Below are positions 43,737 through 55,279 of a stretch of DNA of 64,000 bases, in pieces. This DNA comes from Maea johnstoni (Eukaryota > Annelida > Polychaeta > Spionida > Magelonidae): positions 20,313,629-20,377,628 of the forward strand of contig OZ012690.1 of NCBI GenBank assembly GCA_963942565.1, read 5' to 3'. The notes under the pieces are model-generated. The model saw only the letters and a program-made list of their open reading frames with translations. It had not been told where the DNA came from and did not search any database. Numbering within the stretch: the first letter of the stretch is position 1; each line of letters opens with the position of its first letter. Position numbers and translations under genes: made by a program.

Positions 43737-46441
43737 ACCCACACATTGTACAGTGACCTATTTACAGCAAAAAGAACGACACCAATACCGGAATCAAAAT
43801 ACGATTACTTAACCACAAACATACCGAAACTACCAGAACATCACAAAATACTTACGGACTCTGACATCACGAAAGAGGAATTAGAATTTGTAATCAAACA
43901 TTCAAAATTAAATAAAGCACCTGGGCCAGACGGATTTTCAAACGATTTTTTTAAGACCTTCAGTCATGAATTAACTCAATGGATCTTTCGCGCTTACACA
44001 CACTCCATAACAACTAACTCACTTTCAAATTACATTAAATGCGGAACAATTACTTGGATACCAAAACAAGGCAAAGACAGAAACATGCTAAAAAAACTGG
44101 AGACCACTGACTATGCTTAACTGTACTTACAATTTCTTCTCTGCAATTCTTGCTAATAGACTTAAGACAACACTAGAGACAGTAGTGAGCCCAGACCAGA
44201 CAGGATTTATTGCAAATCGATTTATAGGAGACAACACCAGACTTTTATATGATACAATAAACCATTGTGAAATGGAAAATAAAGAAGGACTGATTATAGT
44301 GTTGGATTTCGCTAAGGCTTTCGACACTATAGTATGGTCGTACATATACTCCTGCATGAAAATGTTCGGTTACGGAGATAGATTTATCACTATGATCAAG
44401 CTCCTCCATAGTGGGTCTACTTCTGTTATTGAAAACAATGGTCACTTTTCGAAAAACATACAACTCTCTAGGGGGTGTCGTCAAGGTGACCCGATTTCCC
44501 TGTATATCTTTGTCTTATGTGCGGAATTACTATCTCATTGTGGGGACATAAAGGGAATAGAGGTACATGGCACTGAAATCATCATCTCACAGTATGCAGA
44601 TGATACGACACTGTTTTTGGAAGGCTCTCATGAGGATATAAAAAGGCTTATGAGCATTTTAAGATGGTTAAGAAATGTGTCTGGATTAGGTATTAATGTT
44701 GACAAAACTAAAGCAGTCAAAATTGGGGTAACAAGGGACAGGAGCTTGAACTGGGAAGGAAGGTACGGAATGGAATGGACTAACAAGTTCACCGTTCTTG
44801 GCATCGACTATAATGTAAATGATATGGGTGAGATCACAACTTTAAATGTGGAGAAAAAAATCACAGACATCAAAAAATTGATAAGACTATGGCAAGCTCG
44901 TAAACTAAGCCCTTATGGCAAGGTTACAGTCATCAAATCTTTGTTCTTATCAAAAATCACCCACCTGCTCCTGTCCCTACCAAGTCCCAAAAAAACTCTT
45001 TTCAATGAAATAAACACTGTGTTCAAGAATTTCCTCTGGAACAACAAACCCCCCAAATTTCGTAAAGAAATAATAGAGGCCGACATACCGGATGGAGGCC
45101 TCAGACTGCACAATTTAGAAAAGTTCGTCCTAGCTTTAAAGCTTGGATGGGCAAAAAGAATGCTCAAAAGTGAATCAAAGTGGACTGTATTCCCAACATA
45201 CTGGGACATTTATGATATCTTTACATTTGGACCTGATAGAATAGACCAAATTGAAGATGTTATATATAATCCATTAATCTGGTCAGACTTTATTAAAAGT
45301 GTAAAATGCCTTTTTAAAACTGATATTATTACACACATGGATGTAATACATGAAGTACCCATGTGGTTTAACCCTAATCTGAGAATTGATTTTTAAAAAA
45401 ATGGTTTGACAAGGGTATCAGAACACTCAATGATATTGTAGACACTTATGGAAAACCAATGGATTTGCAAACATTTCAAGAAGTATATCAACTTAAAACC
45501 AACTTCTTAGAATATGGTGGCTTCTGCAATAAAATAAAATGATTTCTCAGATACAAGGATTTTCCTCACGCTAAAACCACATTACCACGAAACAGTTATA
45601 TCAATATTATTGTGTCTAAGGACAAAAAAGGTGTATCTAATTTATATCGCAGTCTACATGGTAGACACTATAACATAATAGAGGAAAATTGTAATAAATG
45701 GAATGTCTGTGTTGAAGTTGACTTAATACCAGCCGAAATTTCCAAGTCTTACAAGAGACATAGCACACTAGTAAGTGACACTTATGCAAAATACATTCAA
45801 TCTAGAACTTTACACCAGAGATATTTTACAAACGATAGACTATTCAAAATGGGTATCAAAAATAACTCAAATTGCAACATGTGTAATACAGAATGAGACA
45901 GCAATTCACACATGCTTCTCTATTGCGAAAAATCTAAAAAAAACTCTGGTTGGATGTAGAAAGATGGATTAACCATCTGGGTGTGGGAGGCTATAAGTTA
46001 ACTGAAAACAATATTATAACAGGAGACATTCACAAAAGTAGTCTTATTTCAACTATTATACTGTACGCCAAAATAACGATATATTCTGCTAAGTTGAATA
46101 ATAAAACACCAAATTTTTCAATTTTAAGAATTTATTGAAACAAGAATATATACATTCAAAGTATTTGGCAAATATTACAAACAGTACAGTGAAATTTGAA
46201 AAAGACTGGCATCTTCTAGTAAACGAATGGTCCTAGATATTTCCTTTATGTGCATTAACACTTTACTTTTTCAGAAAAATCCTCCCAGATGTTCTAATGT
46301 CTTAGAACGGAGGTCACATTAACCATCTATCTATCTGTAAGTTTTCTCACATGCGAGTTAACAAAAAAAATAGTATGTATTAGTATGCAATCGCCATAGT
46401 TGGCAGGCAATGAATAAACCAAAAATTCATCAAATTTAAAA
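43737..46441 (+). mobile_element. L1/Tx1-like LINE with a 111-base target duplication
   Basis: The LINE is flanked by two copies of a 111-base sequence (43626-43736 and 46442-46552) that belongs to the surrounding transposon. It starts in the linker before the reverse transcriptase (ITKEELEFVIKHSKLNKAPGPDGFSNDFF). It carries the catalytic core (VLDFAKAFDTIVWSYIYSC, GCRQGDPISLYIF, QYADDTTLFL) and the C-terminal zinc finger, and ends in an A-rich tail. Frameshifts near 44100, 45395 and 45540, and a stop near 45895, break it. It is the sister of 4732-7176. Confidence 0.88.
44113..45396 (+). CDS. L1-like LINE reverse transcriptase, long fragment
   Basis: 427 codons that keep the fingers (PDQTGFIANRFIGDNTRLL), palm (IIVLDFAKAFDTIVWS; GCRQGDPIS; QYADDTTLFL near residue 160) and thumb (LSPYGKVTVIKSLFLSKITH) in one frame, followed by FLWNNKPPKFRKEI and GGLRLHNLEKF. 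It lacks the C-terminal zinc finger because of a frameshift. It is the best-preserved reverse-transcriptase core of this family in the window. Confidence 0.88.
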   Translation: MLNCTYNFFSAILANRLKTTLETVVSPDQTGFIANRFIGDNTRLLYDTINHCEMENKEGLIIVLDFAKAFDTIVWSYIYSCMKMFGYGDRFITMIKLLHSGSTSVIENNGHFSKNIQLSRGCRQGDPISLYIFVLCAELLSHCGDIKGIEVHGTEIIISQYADDTTLFLEGSHEDIKRLMSILRWLRNVSGLGINVDKTKAVKIGVTRDRSLNWEGRYGMEWTNKFTVLGIDYNVNDMGEITTLNVEKKITDIKKLIRLWQARKLSPYGKVTVIKSLFLSKITHLLLSLPSPKKTLFNEINTVFKNFLWNNKPPKFRKEIIEADIPDGGLRLHNLEKFVLALKLGWAKRMLKSESKWTVFPTYWDIYDIFTFGPDRIDQIEDVIYNPLIWSDFIKSVKCLFKTDIITHMDVIHEVPMWFNPNLRIDF

Positions 46442-47456
46442 AAGTTGTTTCTGTTATGGGATCAACTTTCTTCCCAGTAGGCAATTCCTTATTCTATTAC
46501 TCATGTTTTCTGGTTGCTTCCAAATTTTGGGCTGATTAGGGGGACCATAGTTGCTGCCTATGTGACCTCATTTTCAGTTTGTAGTACTGAAAACCGTTAA
46601 ATGCGGTTATGATTCAGGGTTGCCTCGGGAACAATTGTTCTATGCTAACCATCCCCCTTTCCCAATTGCTATTTGATAACGAAATGATGCCAGAGATTCA
46701 ATGACTAATTGCCATAAAGCCCTAGCGTGTGGGTTTGGCTAATGAAAACAAGCAATTTAAATAAACCGGGTGTTAGGGATGAAAAAACAGGCTGACTTGG
46801 TAAATGATATCCATTTATTTGTTCTCTTTGTAAGAAAAATACCATTAACCATACATACGTTCATTTGTGATTTATTCAAGGTTTTGTCTAATCTATTTTG
46901 AGCATGTTTCTATCATTCAGCAAGATTTGAATGCGTTTTGGTCAACAGTGGAAAGTTTCCAATCAGTGCAGGATGTTCATTGTAGACAGGTTAAATGTGG
47001 CCTACATGTACTGGAACAAATGTTGTTTTCAATGTTCAAGGTAGACAGGTGTTCAATGTATCCAGGTAGCCTTCCATTGATTTGAGGGGAGTGTGCCGGG
47101 ATATGAAAAATTGTTCAATGTACGCAGGTATTCCATATACACCGCTGTTCAACGTACACAAGTGACCAATTTGGCAGTTTCCACTGTACCTATCATACTG
47201 TACCCTATATAGATAGAACATCATCAAGAATCCCACTACCGCGGCGATGAAGGGAGGTTTATAAAAGATTAGTGGAATTCCTAAACAGGGTTAGGCTGGC
47301 CTATACCAAGCCATTTCGGCTTAGTATACAATGTAGTTATTAGCAGGTTGCCAGGGGGTCGAATCATATCCCATGTTATAGTAGTCTCAGCTCCATCCTT
47401 CAATATTTCACACTAAAACAGTATTTCTACTTTTCTTAAATACCCACGTAAATATG

Positions 47457-47470
47457 GCTACTACTACTAT

Positions 47471-47538
<68 letters not shown>

Positions 47539-47555
47539 GTACTACTACTACTACT
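47457..47555 (+). repeat. (TAC)n microsatellite
   Basis: Counterpart of 8215-8292, longer here. Confidence 0.97.
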
Positions 47556-47661
47556 AATGAAACTGCCACTATCACTCTGCTACTATCACTCTATCACTTT
47601 ATTCCCAAAAATCCAAAACACAATAGTATTTATCTATGCAATAGGTGATTATTCCGGATTG

Positions 47662-47781
<120 letters not shown>

Positions 47782-48000
47782 TCTATGCAATAATAGCCAT
47801 TGCAACCACAACAGGTGGTTATTCTGAACCCCCAAGCCCTCGGGAGGTCTGTGCAATCTCATTCCCTGGCCTGTGAGATGCAGCAGATATCCTTGTCCTT
47901 GACGGCTCCAATATTACATGGTTTAGAAGTCTATTTTATTACTTATATCACAACAGTTGAAGCCAAACAGAATAACAAGTCTAATAGTCAAATCACTTAC

Positions 48001-48047
48001 TAGAGAGCGGAAGTACATAGAATCAGGAGCGTGAGGCACTTGTTCAT
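48001..48047 (-). CDS. Candidate first coding exon, signal-peptide-like (copy B)
   Basis: The minus strand reads MNKCLTLLILCTSAL from an ATG at 48047 and runs into a GTAAGT donor (intron from 48000 downward). Compared with 8747-8793 it has three amino-acid differences (N/D, C/W and the split codon after AL is otherwise kept as TA), while the frame and donor are conserved. No later exon is identified in the AT-rich sequence below it. Confidence 0.35.
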
Positions 48048-48339
48048 GGTTCGTCAGTTCTCCCGGTAGGCGGATTTCGCTGTACTGATTTTCCCGCCTG
48101 CTGCTTGAGGGTATCTATCAGACGGAAGCATCCGGGAACCTGATCAACATACCCATATAGGTGTGCATCGCAGTCTACTAACAAGAGAGATCAATAATCT
48201 AGGGAGATGAGCAGCTCCTGCCACTAAGAGCCAATCACTCACACTATGGAGGCAAATCTCAACAAGCTGCTCGAGACTTCAGTGAGATTTGAGGCAATTT
48301 GATTTTGGAATATCGTTTTTCCTCACTATTTCTGCTACA

Positions 48340-48420
48340 TTGAGGGTAAGTCGTGACTAACCGTGTTGTAACTGGTGGAGGAAACTGGAGTATACGGCGA
48401 AAACCACCGCCTTACCCCAA
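48340..48420 (-). repeat. SINE-like conserved segment
   Basis: Contains GGTGGAGGAAACTGGAGTA followed by CGGCGAAAACCACCGCC. This resembles a segment shared by SINE-like repeats of many marine invertebrates. Its reverse complement recurs, diverged, inside the repeats at 48690-49140 and 60020-60390. Confidence 0.45.
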
Positions 48421-48689
48421 GTCACTAGCAACTTTCTCACACGCCCCATGTGCAGATTTGAAGGCTCCCATCTCGGTCTCGGTCAGCAGGTTGAATGAAC
48501 CTCTTTCACTTTCAAACATGTAAAAGTTGATTTTACCTTTTGGTGGGGTTAAAAATATGAACGTAATTGAGAAAAAGGGAAGAACTTTTTTATTATGGTT
48601 AATTGATGTTAGCGTGATTGCTATGCACATATTTGGTGGTTTAAACGGGGATTCTTTTCGACTCAATGTTGTCTACGTCATCACTGCAA

Positions 48690-48846
48690 AAATGCCCAGA
48701 TTTGAATCCCAGTCAAAGTATTTAATAGTTCCGAATAACTTTGTGTTAGTCAGCAAACTGGAAAGTACTCTGGTATCCTCTCACATCAACCAGTGGCTAG
48801 TAAATGGTAGAAAAGGTGACGTTAAACGAAACTCAAAAGTATATAT

Positions 48847-48932
<86 letters not shown>

Positions 48933-49140
48933 TTCCTGCTGCTGCTGCTGCTGCAACTACCGCTTTCGGAGAGAAAGTAATATTTGAACTATTCTTAAGA
49001 TGTTTTCTCAGCCTATTATCACTTCATGCACTCAAAATTATCACATGTCCTGATACCTATTATCAGATTTTAGAACTATAAAAAGGTATAAGCACGCAAG
49101 CTTAGCTATATATGTATATCATCATATATGCGCCTAGTTA
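48690..49140 (+). repeat. tRNA-type SINE-like repeat, copy 1
   Basis: It shares with 60020-60390 a B-box-like GATTTGAATCC, then TACTCTGGTATCCTCT, AGTAAATGGTAGAAAAGG and TGACGTTAAAC, and, after a TAC/GCT microsatellite (48848-48955), ACATGTCCTGATACCTATTA. The microsatellite sits where the other copy has CCA repeats. The family is not named. Confidence 0.6.
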
Positions 49141-49375
49141 AGCGTCGATGCTGAGGAAATTTGCTTGCAAGCTGTAGGAGGTTATTTTCTATCGTAATAA
49201 GTGAAATAGTTATATCATTTTGACAGAGAGGAGATTAGGGAATATGTGAAACCCTTCCATATGTAAAGATTTGAGAGTACCGGTTCAAAAATGTGGATTA
49301 AATTCTCCTTTGAAAACACTATATATATATTTCAACCCTCACACATCACACCCTGCTGGAAGGGTATTGTTGTAG

Positions 49376-49620
49376 TGCCCGGTGTAAGCCTACAACAATG
49401 TATGTTGATCGAAATCGGCTTCCTTATGAAGAGCCTTCTTCCCAGCTTAATACACGATTGTTCTTATTTGACTTAGGTCTTAAAGACGAAGTACTGGCGC
49501 TGGTTAACGGTACTGCAGATGCCTGGCACAGTAGATATCCCATGGAAAATGCATATGAATTTTACACACATGATTGTATGGGTAATACGACTGGATATCC
49601 AGCAGCCTTTGGTCATGTAG
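49376..49620 (+). CDS. Host gene, penultimate exon, unrecognised protein
   Basis: The exon is bounded by an acceptor (TATTGTTGTAG, ending at 49375) and a donor AG|GTGAGA at 49621. The frame passes ATG at 49398 and reads MYVDRNRLPYEEPSSQLNTR, then FLFDLGLKDEVLALVNGTAD and HDCMGNTTGYPAAFGHV. It contains two potential N-glycosylation sites (NGT and NTT). It ends in phase 1 and joins in frame to the exon at 50217, making a codon for Val. An ATG start at 49398 is possible, but the frame is also open upstream, so earlier exons may lie further left. The intron holds an AT microsatellite (49661-49889). I do not recognise the family. No related sequence is visible elsewhere in the window. Confidence 0.55.
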
Positions 49621-49657
49621 GTGAGAATACTTGAAATGTGCTTGTCCTTATTTATGC

Positions 49658-49890
<233 letters not shown>

Positions 49891-50216
49891 TAAATTTTCG
49901 CAACATTTGCTGATTCAACCAATCAGTAATGTTTGGTTGATTTTAAAGTCATTTATGTATAGTGCTCAAGGAAGATGGTTTGTATTAACTGGATTAAAAT
50001 ATCGGTAGTTCTTTCGTAGTTCAAATAAATATGCAAGCCCTAAATATCGTTGACAGCAGTGATGAATATTTATATATTTTCTTGACGTTTCCTGTCATAG
50101 ATGTCCAAGCTCTGATTTCAGATTTCGCATTATTTTGAATCTGCATCTTCTGACTCTCCAGCTGAAATGCAGTTAATAGATTAGTGCACTGTCTCACTGT
50201 TGTTCCACTATTGTAG

Positions 50217-50512
50217 TTTTATTCCATACCCTGCTATCGGCATGCGAAGATTTATATCACAAGGGCTTAATACAATGGCGCAGAGACTCTCATGGACTTA
50301 GTGGAACATTTGATGAGCCAGAAGCAAAGGTCACTGGAGCATTAGAAGATGAAAATGGAGTCAAAAAGATCAAAACAATAACAATAATTCGTTTCAGGCG
50401 AATCAACGGGAGATTGCTAACTCGGCATTATATATGGACTTATGACAGACCCCTATCAACCGACTGTAACCAGCTGCATGGGTGTACTGTTATTACGTCA
50501 GTGGAGACATGA
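50217..50512 (+). CDS. Host gene, terminal exon, unrecognised protein
   Basis: After the acceptor CACTATTGTAG (ending 50216), the phase-matched frame reads LFHTLLSACEDLYHKGLIQW, then GTFDEPEAKVTGALEDENGV, KKIKTITIIRFRRINGRLL and HYIWTYDRPLSTDCNQLHGC, ending VITSVET and TGA at 50510-50512. Three cysteines and the sequons of the previous exon hint at a secreted or extracellular protein, but this is inference. A canonical AATAAA lies 16 bases after the stop. Together with 49376-49620 this gives at least 171 residues. I cannot assign a function. Confidence 0.6.
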
Positions 50513-50527
50513 CTATAACCTAGCTCT

Positions 50528-50533
50528 AATAAA
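50528..50533 (+). terminator. Polyadenylation signal AATAAA
   Basis: Lies 16 bases past the stop codon of the exon at 50217-50512, a normal position for 3' end formation. Confidence 0.55.
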
Positions 50534-50689
50534 ATTTTATTTGCAATAGAAAAAAACCCTGCATAATTAGCAATTAGGGTCATTCAATATCTCCATCATA
50601 TATGATATGGAATATCTGGTCATCCTGTAAAGTATACTTTAAAATTATTGTAATTTGTGTATGCGCAATATATATTTATTATCTAATCC

Positions 50690-51412
50690 TTTAAGGGCAT
50701 TCTAAAGTGTGGATTCTAGGACATTATTATTTGGTACCTATAATCTTCAAAGGCGCTTTAAAGAGTAGTCAGTGGACAGATGCGTAATAGCAATGTTTTC
50801 AGCTGTTTTTTGAAGTTTTGCACACTATCAGCAGCCTTGCTGTTGTCAGGGAGCTCATTCTAAAGGCGTCGAAGTCAATAGCAGAATCATGAACTCAATC
50901 ATTTTTCTGATGGGCAGCCAGTGTAGTTCTCTTAGAACTGGTGCAATGTGATCATGCATTTTGGACCCACTAACCACTCCAGGGGCATTATTTTGGACTT
51001 TCTGGAGCCTGCATAGTAGCCCATCAGTGATTCCACAGAGAAGTCCATTACAATCGTCAAGGCGTGATGTCACCAGTGAGACGATGGCACTCTTGATTGT
51101 ATCAGTATTGAGAAATTTTCTTATTTTCCCAATGTTCCTAAAGTGGTAATTTGCAGACTTGATAACTTTTGATTCATGTGCAGACATATTCATGTTCGTA
51201 TCAAAAACAGCACCCAGATTACCAACTGATTCATTAAGAACTGGTACTATCACATCATCTATGATAATACAAGGAATAGAGATTTTTGCGAGCATCTGCG
51301 GGGTACCCATCACTAGAACCTCTGTCTTGTCTGCATTCAGTTTCAGTTTGTTTTGAGACATCCATGTATAGATGTCAGTGAGGCAGTTTGCCAACTTTGT
51401 TACCCCGATGTC
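50690..51412 (-). mobile_element. CR1-like LINE, 5'-truncated
   Basis: The minus strand reads the thumb and C-terminus of a CR1/L2-type ORF2: WMSQNKLKLNADKTEVLVMG, VGNLGAVFDTNMNM, SRLDDCNGLLCGI, LQKVQNNAPGVV, LRELHWLPI. A shifted frame adds NELPDNSKAADSVQNFKKQL. It then ends in an AT-rich 3' region. It begins abruptly at about 51412, as is usual for reverse-transcribed copies. It lies tail to tail with the host terminal exon. Confidence 0.85.
50855..51394 (-). CDS. CR1-like LINE ORF2 fragment
   Basis: 179 codons of reverse-transcriptase thumb from a methionine internal to the element. Motifs are KLNADKTEV, NLGAVFD, NIGKIRKFL, SRLDDCNGLL and LHWLPI, all diagnostic for CR1/L2-type LINEs. A frameshift after HWLPIRK cuts it off before the end of the protein. 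It is not a host gene. Confidence 0.85.
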   Translation of the reverse strand: MANCLTDIYTWMSQNKLKLNADKTEVLVMGTPQMLAKISIPCIIIDDVIVPVLNESVGNLGAVFDTNMNMSAHESKVIKSANYHFRNIGKIRKFLNTDTIKSAIVSLVTSRLDDCNGLLCGITDGLLCRLQKVQNNAPGVVSGSKMHDHIAPVLRELHWLPIRKMIEFMILLLTSTPLE

Positions 51413-51606
51413 GACTACACGTCTTCATGTTCAGAATGTTGCCTACCTGAACCAATATATCAAACTGTATACTCAGTAATTACCATTCATAATCCATAGC
51501 CGATTACCGGCTTTCCAGATTTTGATGTTGTTTACCAAAGTGAATTAATAAACGTATATATGTTTACATATATATGTATATACAATGTACATATACATGT
51601 TTAAAT

Positions 51607-51816
51607 ATGCACCGGTTGGGATCAAAAAGAACCCAACCGGGTTTTGCATGAGGAACAGAATGATTGATTTATTGTCATTGGTGTGGCTGTTCCAAAAACT
51701 CACCACTAGGGGGAGGTTGAGTGCCGACCCCTGAAGGAGTGACACACATATTCCAGGCTCACACCAATTGGACTGTTTTATCATCAATAGCTACATTTTC
51801 ATAGCATCTATTTCAA
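51607..51816 (+). repeat. Ngaro repeat A1
   Basis: 210 bases starting ATGCACCGGTTGGGATC, matching A2 at 57684-57893 with only a few differences. Confidence 0.9.
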
Positions 51817-52639
51817 GGATTCACTTCATAGGATTGTGAACTACATATTTGGATAATATTTTGGAACTTATTTAACTGACAGTGTTTTAGGTGAGTTATT
51901 TCTCACAGACATTTGTATTTTGCATGACTGCGCTCCCTGTCCTAAGCGGAGGACAAAGGAACATTCCTTGTGCATTTCGGCCATGCACTGCAGCTATCAT
52001 CAAGTGCCTGGAACTTTGTTTGGACATGCTGATCTTTGACATCACAGTGACAGTGATTTACAAGGATCTTGGCTGGAAAAACATTTGCGAGTCAGTTTCA
52101 CTCGGGACATCTACATAAAACGTCTGGAGTGTCACCCTTGGATTATTTGCCCAGAATTGTTTTCTTGGAAAAAAGAGACCAACGCAATGATACAGACATA
52201 ACTTGGATTATATGAACACTTATTGTATTTTATAATACGAACATTTATACCGCGTGCCTTTTAACTCTTTTAACTTCTGTTGGACAGTTGTGTCCTTATT
52301 TTATTGTTATATCATTACTGTTTGTATTTGTCAAGCATATATATGATAGTTTCAATATTACCACTGCTTCTAAAAATCAAAAATACTATACATTTATGTG
52401 CATAAACATCTTATTCAGGGTGCCTTGATAGGTGCCACCATATTATGTATTTATTTAGTTATCCCTGCACTATGGGATCATCTGATTTGCACTATATATA
52501 TATTTTTCTTTATCCTTGCAGTACAGGATTATGACATGTCTGATTTGCACTGCACCCATGGTCTTGACAGTGCGTCGCCTGGGTATATTATTTTTCTGAT
52601 AGGTGCTACTTGATCTACTCCACTTACATACAATGATAT

Positions 52640-55020
52640 ACAAGTATGTGCATAGACATTTTATTTTTATTCAGGGTGCCTCGGTGCTTCTTTAGCATCT
52701 GAGAAAGGTGCCAATTTTATATTCAGGGTGCCTCAGTGCTTCTTCAGCATTGCAGATAGGTGCCATCATATAATGTATTTATTTATTTATCCCTGCACTT
52801 TGGGATTATCAAATGTCTGATTTGCACTATATTTATTTCTTTAATCTTGCAGTACTGGATTATGACGTCTGATTTGCACTACACCCATGGTCTTGACAGT
52901 GCGTCGCCTGGGTATATTATTTGTCTGATAAGTGCTACTTGACCTGCAACATTTACATACAATGATATATGTGCATAGACATTTTATCTTATATTCAGGG
53001 TGCCTCAAAGCTTCTTCAGCATTGTAGATAGGTGCCAATTTTATATTCAGGGTGCCTCAGTGCTTCTTCAGCATTGCAAATGCGTGCCAATTTTATATTC
53101 AGTGTGCCTCAGTGTTTATTCAGCATTGCAGATAGGTGCAAATTTTATATTCAGGGTGCCTCAGTGCTTCTTCAGCATTGCAGATAGGTGCCAATTTTAT
53201 ATTCAGTGTGCCTCAGTGCTTCTTCAGCATTGCAAATGCGTGCCAATTTTATATTCAGTGTGCCTCAGTGTTTATTCAGCATTGCAGATAGGTGCACATT
53301 TTATTTTCAGGGTGCCTCAATGCTTCTCCAGCATTGCAGATAGGTGCCAATTTTATATTCAGGGTGCCTCGGTGCTTCTTCAGCATTGCAGATAGGTGCC
53401 AATTTTATATTCAGGGTGCCTCGGTGCTTCTTCAGCATCGCAGATAGGTGTCGATTTTATATTCAGGGTGTCTCCCATAATTTGTTTTGCAGCTTCGCTT
53501 GATCTGCCACATAAACTTAAATACTACACAAGTATGCTCATAAAGTTTTTATTCAGGGTGCCTCAGTGCTTCTTCTGTATCGCAGATAAGTGCCAATGTA
53601 TAACACATTTATTTCTTCATCCCTGCAGTACATGATTATCATGTCTGATTTTCACTACACCCATGGTCTTGACAGTGCTTCGCCAGGATATATTATTTGT
53701 TTAATAGGTTCTGCTTGATCTGCTACACTTACATTCAATGATATACTAGTTTGTGCATATACACTTTAATTTTTGTTCAGGGTGCCTCAGTGCTTCCTCA
53801 GCATTGCAGATAGGTGCCAGGTTTATAGTCAGGGTGCCACAGTGCTTCTTCAGCATTGCAGATAGGTGCCGATCTAATATTCAGGGTGCCTCTGTGCTTC
53901 TTCAACATCGCAGATGTTCCCATTTTATATTCAGGGTGCCTCATTGCTTTTTTCAGCATAGCAGAAGAGGGCCAATTTTCTGAGGTACCTACGGTCTTCT
54001 ACATTGCTTCTGGTTACCATGTTTTCTTACTTCTGTGTTTATATCTCTGTGGCAAGTCATTTCTATCATGTTTGCCATGTGTTTCTTTTTGGCAGGCCAC
54101 TATTACTTTTTGGTTTTTGATTTTTGCTATCCTTCCTGATAAATAATGGCCCCAAAAACTACTAGAGGGTCAGAGGGGCCCTAAAGGAGGCAGCCAACAC
54201 CCCACAGCCAACTGCAGATATGGCTATTCACGCCATCACCTCAAGGCCCAGAAGAAGTCCGGGAGCCACTGCCGTGATGTGTGCCCCCGACAAGATACCA
54301 TCAGCGGAACCAGCGTTGGCTCAAGTGGTCATAGGAATAGCACAGCTCCGATCACAGCAGTCCCCGATCCAGGAGCAGGTGCAACGTCAGAGGGCACTGG
54401 TGCCTACATCCAGCAGGTCGGAGCCTTCCGCCTGCAACCAGAAATACTATGTACAGCAGAACCAACCTAAGAAGCTGCAGAACCGATACAAAGGTCTACC
54501 ACAGCACATCTCCAGCAGGTCAGAGCCTACTGCCTGCAGAGCTTCCCTCTCCAACCCCCTTTAATTATTACTAATGATTTACAAGCAATTTCTGATGATG
54601 GGCCTTTGCCCAGTCATAAGTACTCTTGCCCTTTGAACCCTGACTTGGCATCTAACACGCTTAATTTTGATTCAGGGTGCCCTGGTTCTTCTTTAGCACT
54701 GCAGATAAGTGCCACTTTATATTCAGGGTGCTTCTTCAGATTTACAGATAGGTGCCAAGTTTATATTAAGGATGCCTCAGTGCTTCTTCAGCATTGCAGA
54801 TAGGTGCGAATTTTATATCCAGGGTGCCTCAGTGCTTCTTCAGCATTGCAGATAGGTGCCAATTATATATTCATGGTGCCTCGGTGCTTACTCAGCATTG
54901 CAGATAAGTGCCAATTTTGTATTCCGGGTGTCTGTTGTTTTTTAGCATCGCATATGTGCCAATTTTATATTCAGGGTGCCTCACTGCTTCTTCAGCATTG
55001 CAGATAGGTGCTATTTCATA
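52640..55020 (+). repeat. 52-base minisatellite inside the Ngaro element
   Basis: Unit about 52 bases, built on TATTCAGGGTGCCTCAGTGC and TTCAGCATTGCAGATAGGTG. Dense runs lie at 52670-52765, 52995-53475, 53775-53965 and 54665-55015. Between runs a longer segment (TGATTTGCACTACACCCATG, then CTTGACAGTGCGTCGCC) recurs at about 52540, 52870 and 53650, giving a higher-order pattern. The unit length is not a multiple of three, so the array cannot code one repeated peptide. Confidence 0.92.
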
Positions 55021-55190
55021 TATTTTCTGATCCAGCAGGTCAGAGCCTTCTGCCTGCAACCAGGAATAAAATATACAGCAGACCCACCCTGAACAGCATA
55101 TTGCAGAACCGATACACAAGTTTGCCAGGGCCCAGCTCCAGCAGGTTAGAGCCTTCTGCCTGCAGTGCTTCACTCTCTAACCCTTTAATT
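54405..55190 (+). repeat. Internal duplicated segment of the Ngaro element
   Basis: A stretch with CCAGCAGGTCGGAGCCTTC and GCAGAACCGATACA at 54410-54565 returns in diverged form at 55030-55190, on the far side of the last minisatellite run. Confidence 0.7.
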
Positions 55191-55279
55191 ATTACTATAC
55201 TTGCATTGGTGTTTACCTACAGAAGTACCCTAGCGAGTTACAGGCTATGTTCACGGACCACCAGAAAGTGACATAGCTG

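Larger units (their letters stand above)
43464..47186 (+). mobile_element. pogo-like DNA transposon containing an L1-like LINE
   Basis: TA-flanked (43462-43463 and 47187-47188). The left end begins CAATGGAACCTGTCTACATT and the right end, reversed, begins CAGTGGAAACTGCCAAATT, close to the CAGTGGAACC ends of pogo/Tigger elements. Subterminal motifs such as TGTTCAATGTATCCAGGT are repeated at both ends. An internal CAGTGGAAAGTTTCC at about 46949 suggests a smaller nested or tandem terminus. No transposase frame is visible. The LINE at 43737-46441 accounts for most of its length. Confidence 0.65.

Noticed and set aside
47454-47648. Poly-threonine frame, also at 48527-49081
   Set aside because: Made by the (TAC)n array; the copy A counterpart differs in length.
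53000-53395. 131-residue frame with repeated FRVPQCFFSIADRCQFYI
   Set aside because: The 52-base period shifts frame each unit, and the frame ends with the array; it is a minisatellite artefact.
53753-54146. Further frames within the Ngaro 5' region
   Set aside because: Built from minisatellite units and decayed leader; no domain.
52640-55020. CRISPR-like array of regularly spaced repeats
   Set aside because: Units of 52 bases are contiguous without unique spacers and lie inside a Ngaro element in an animal genome.
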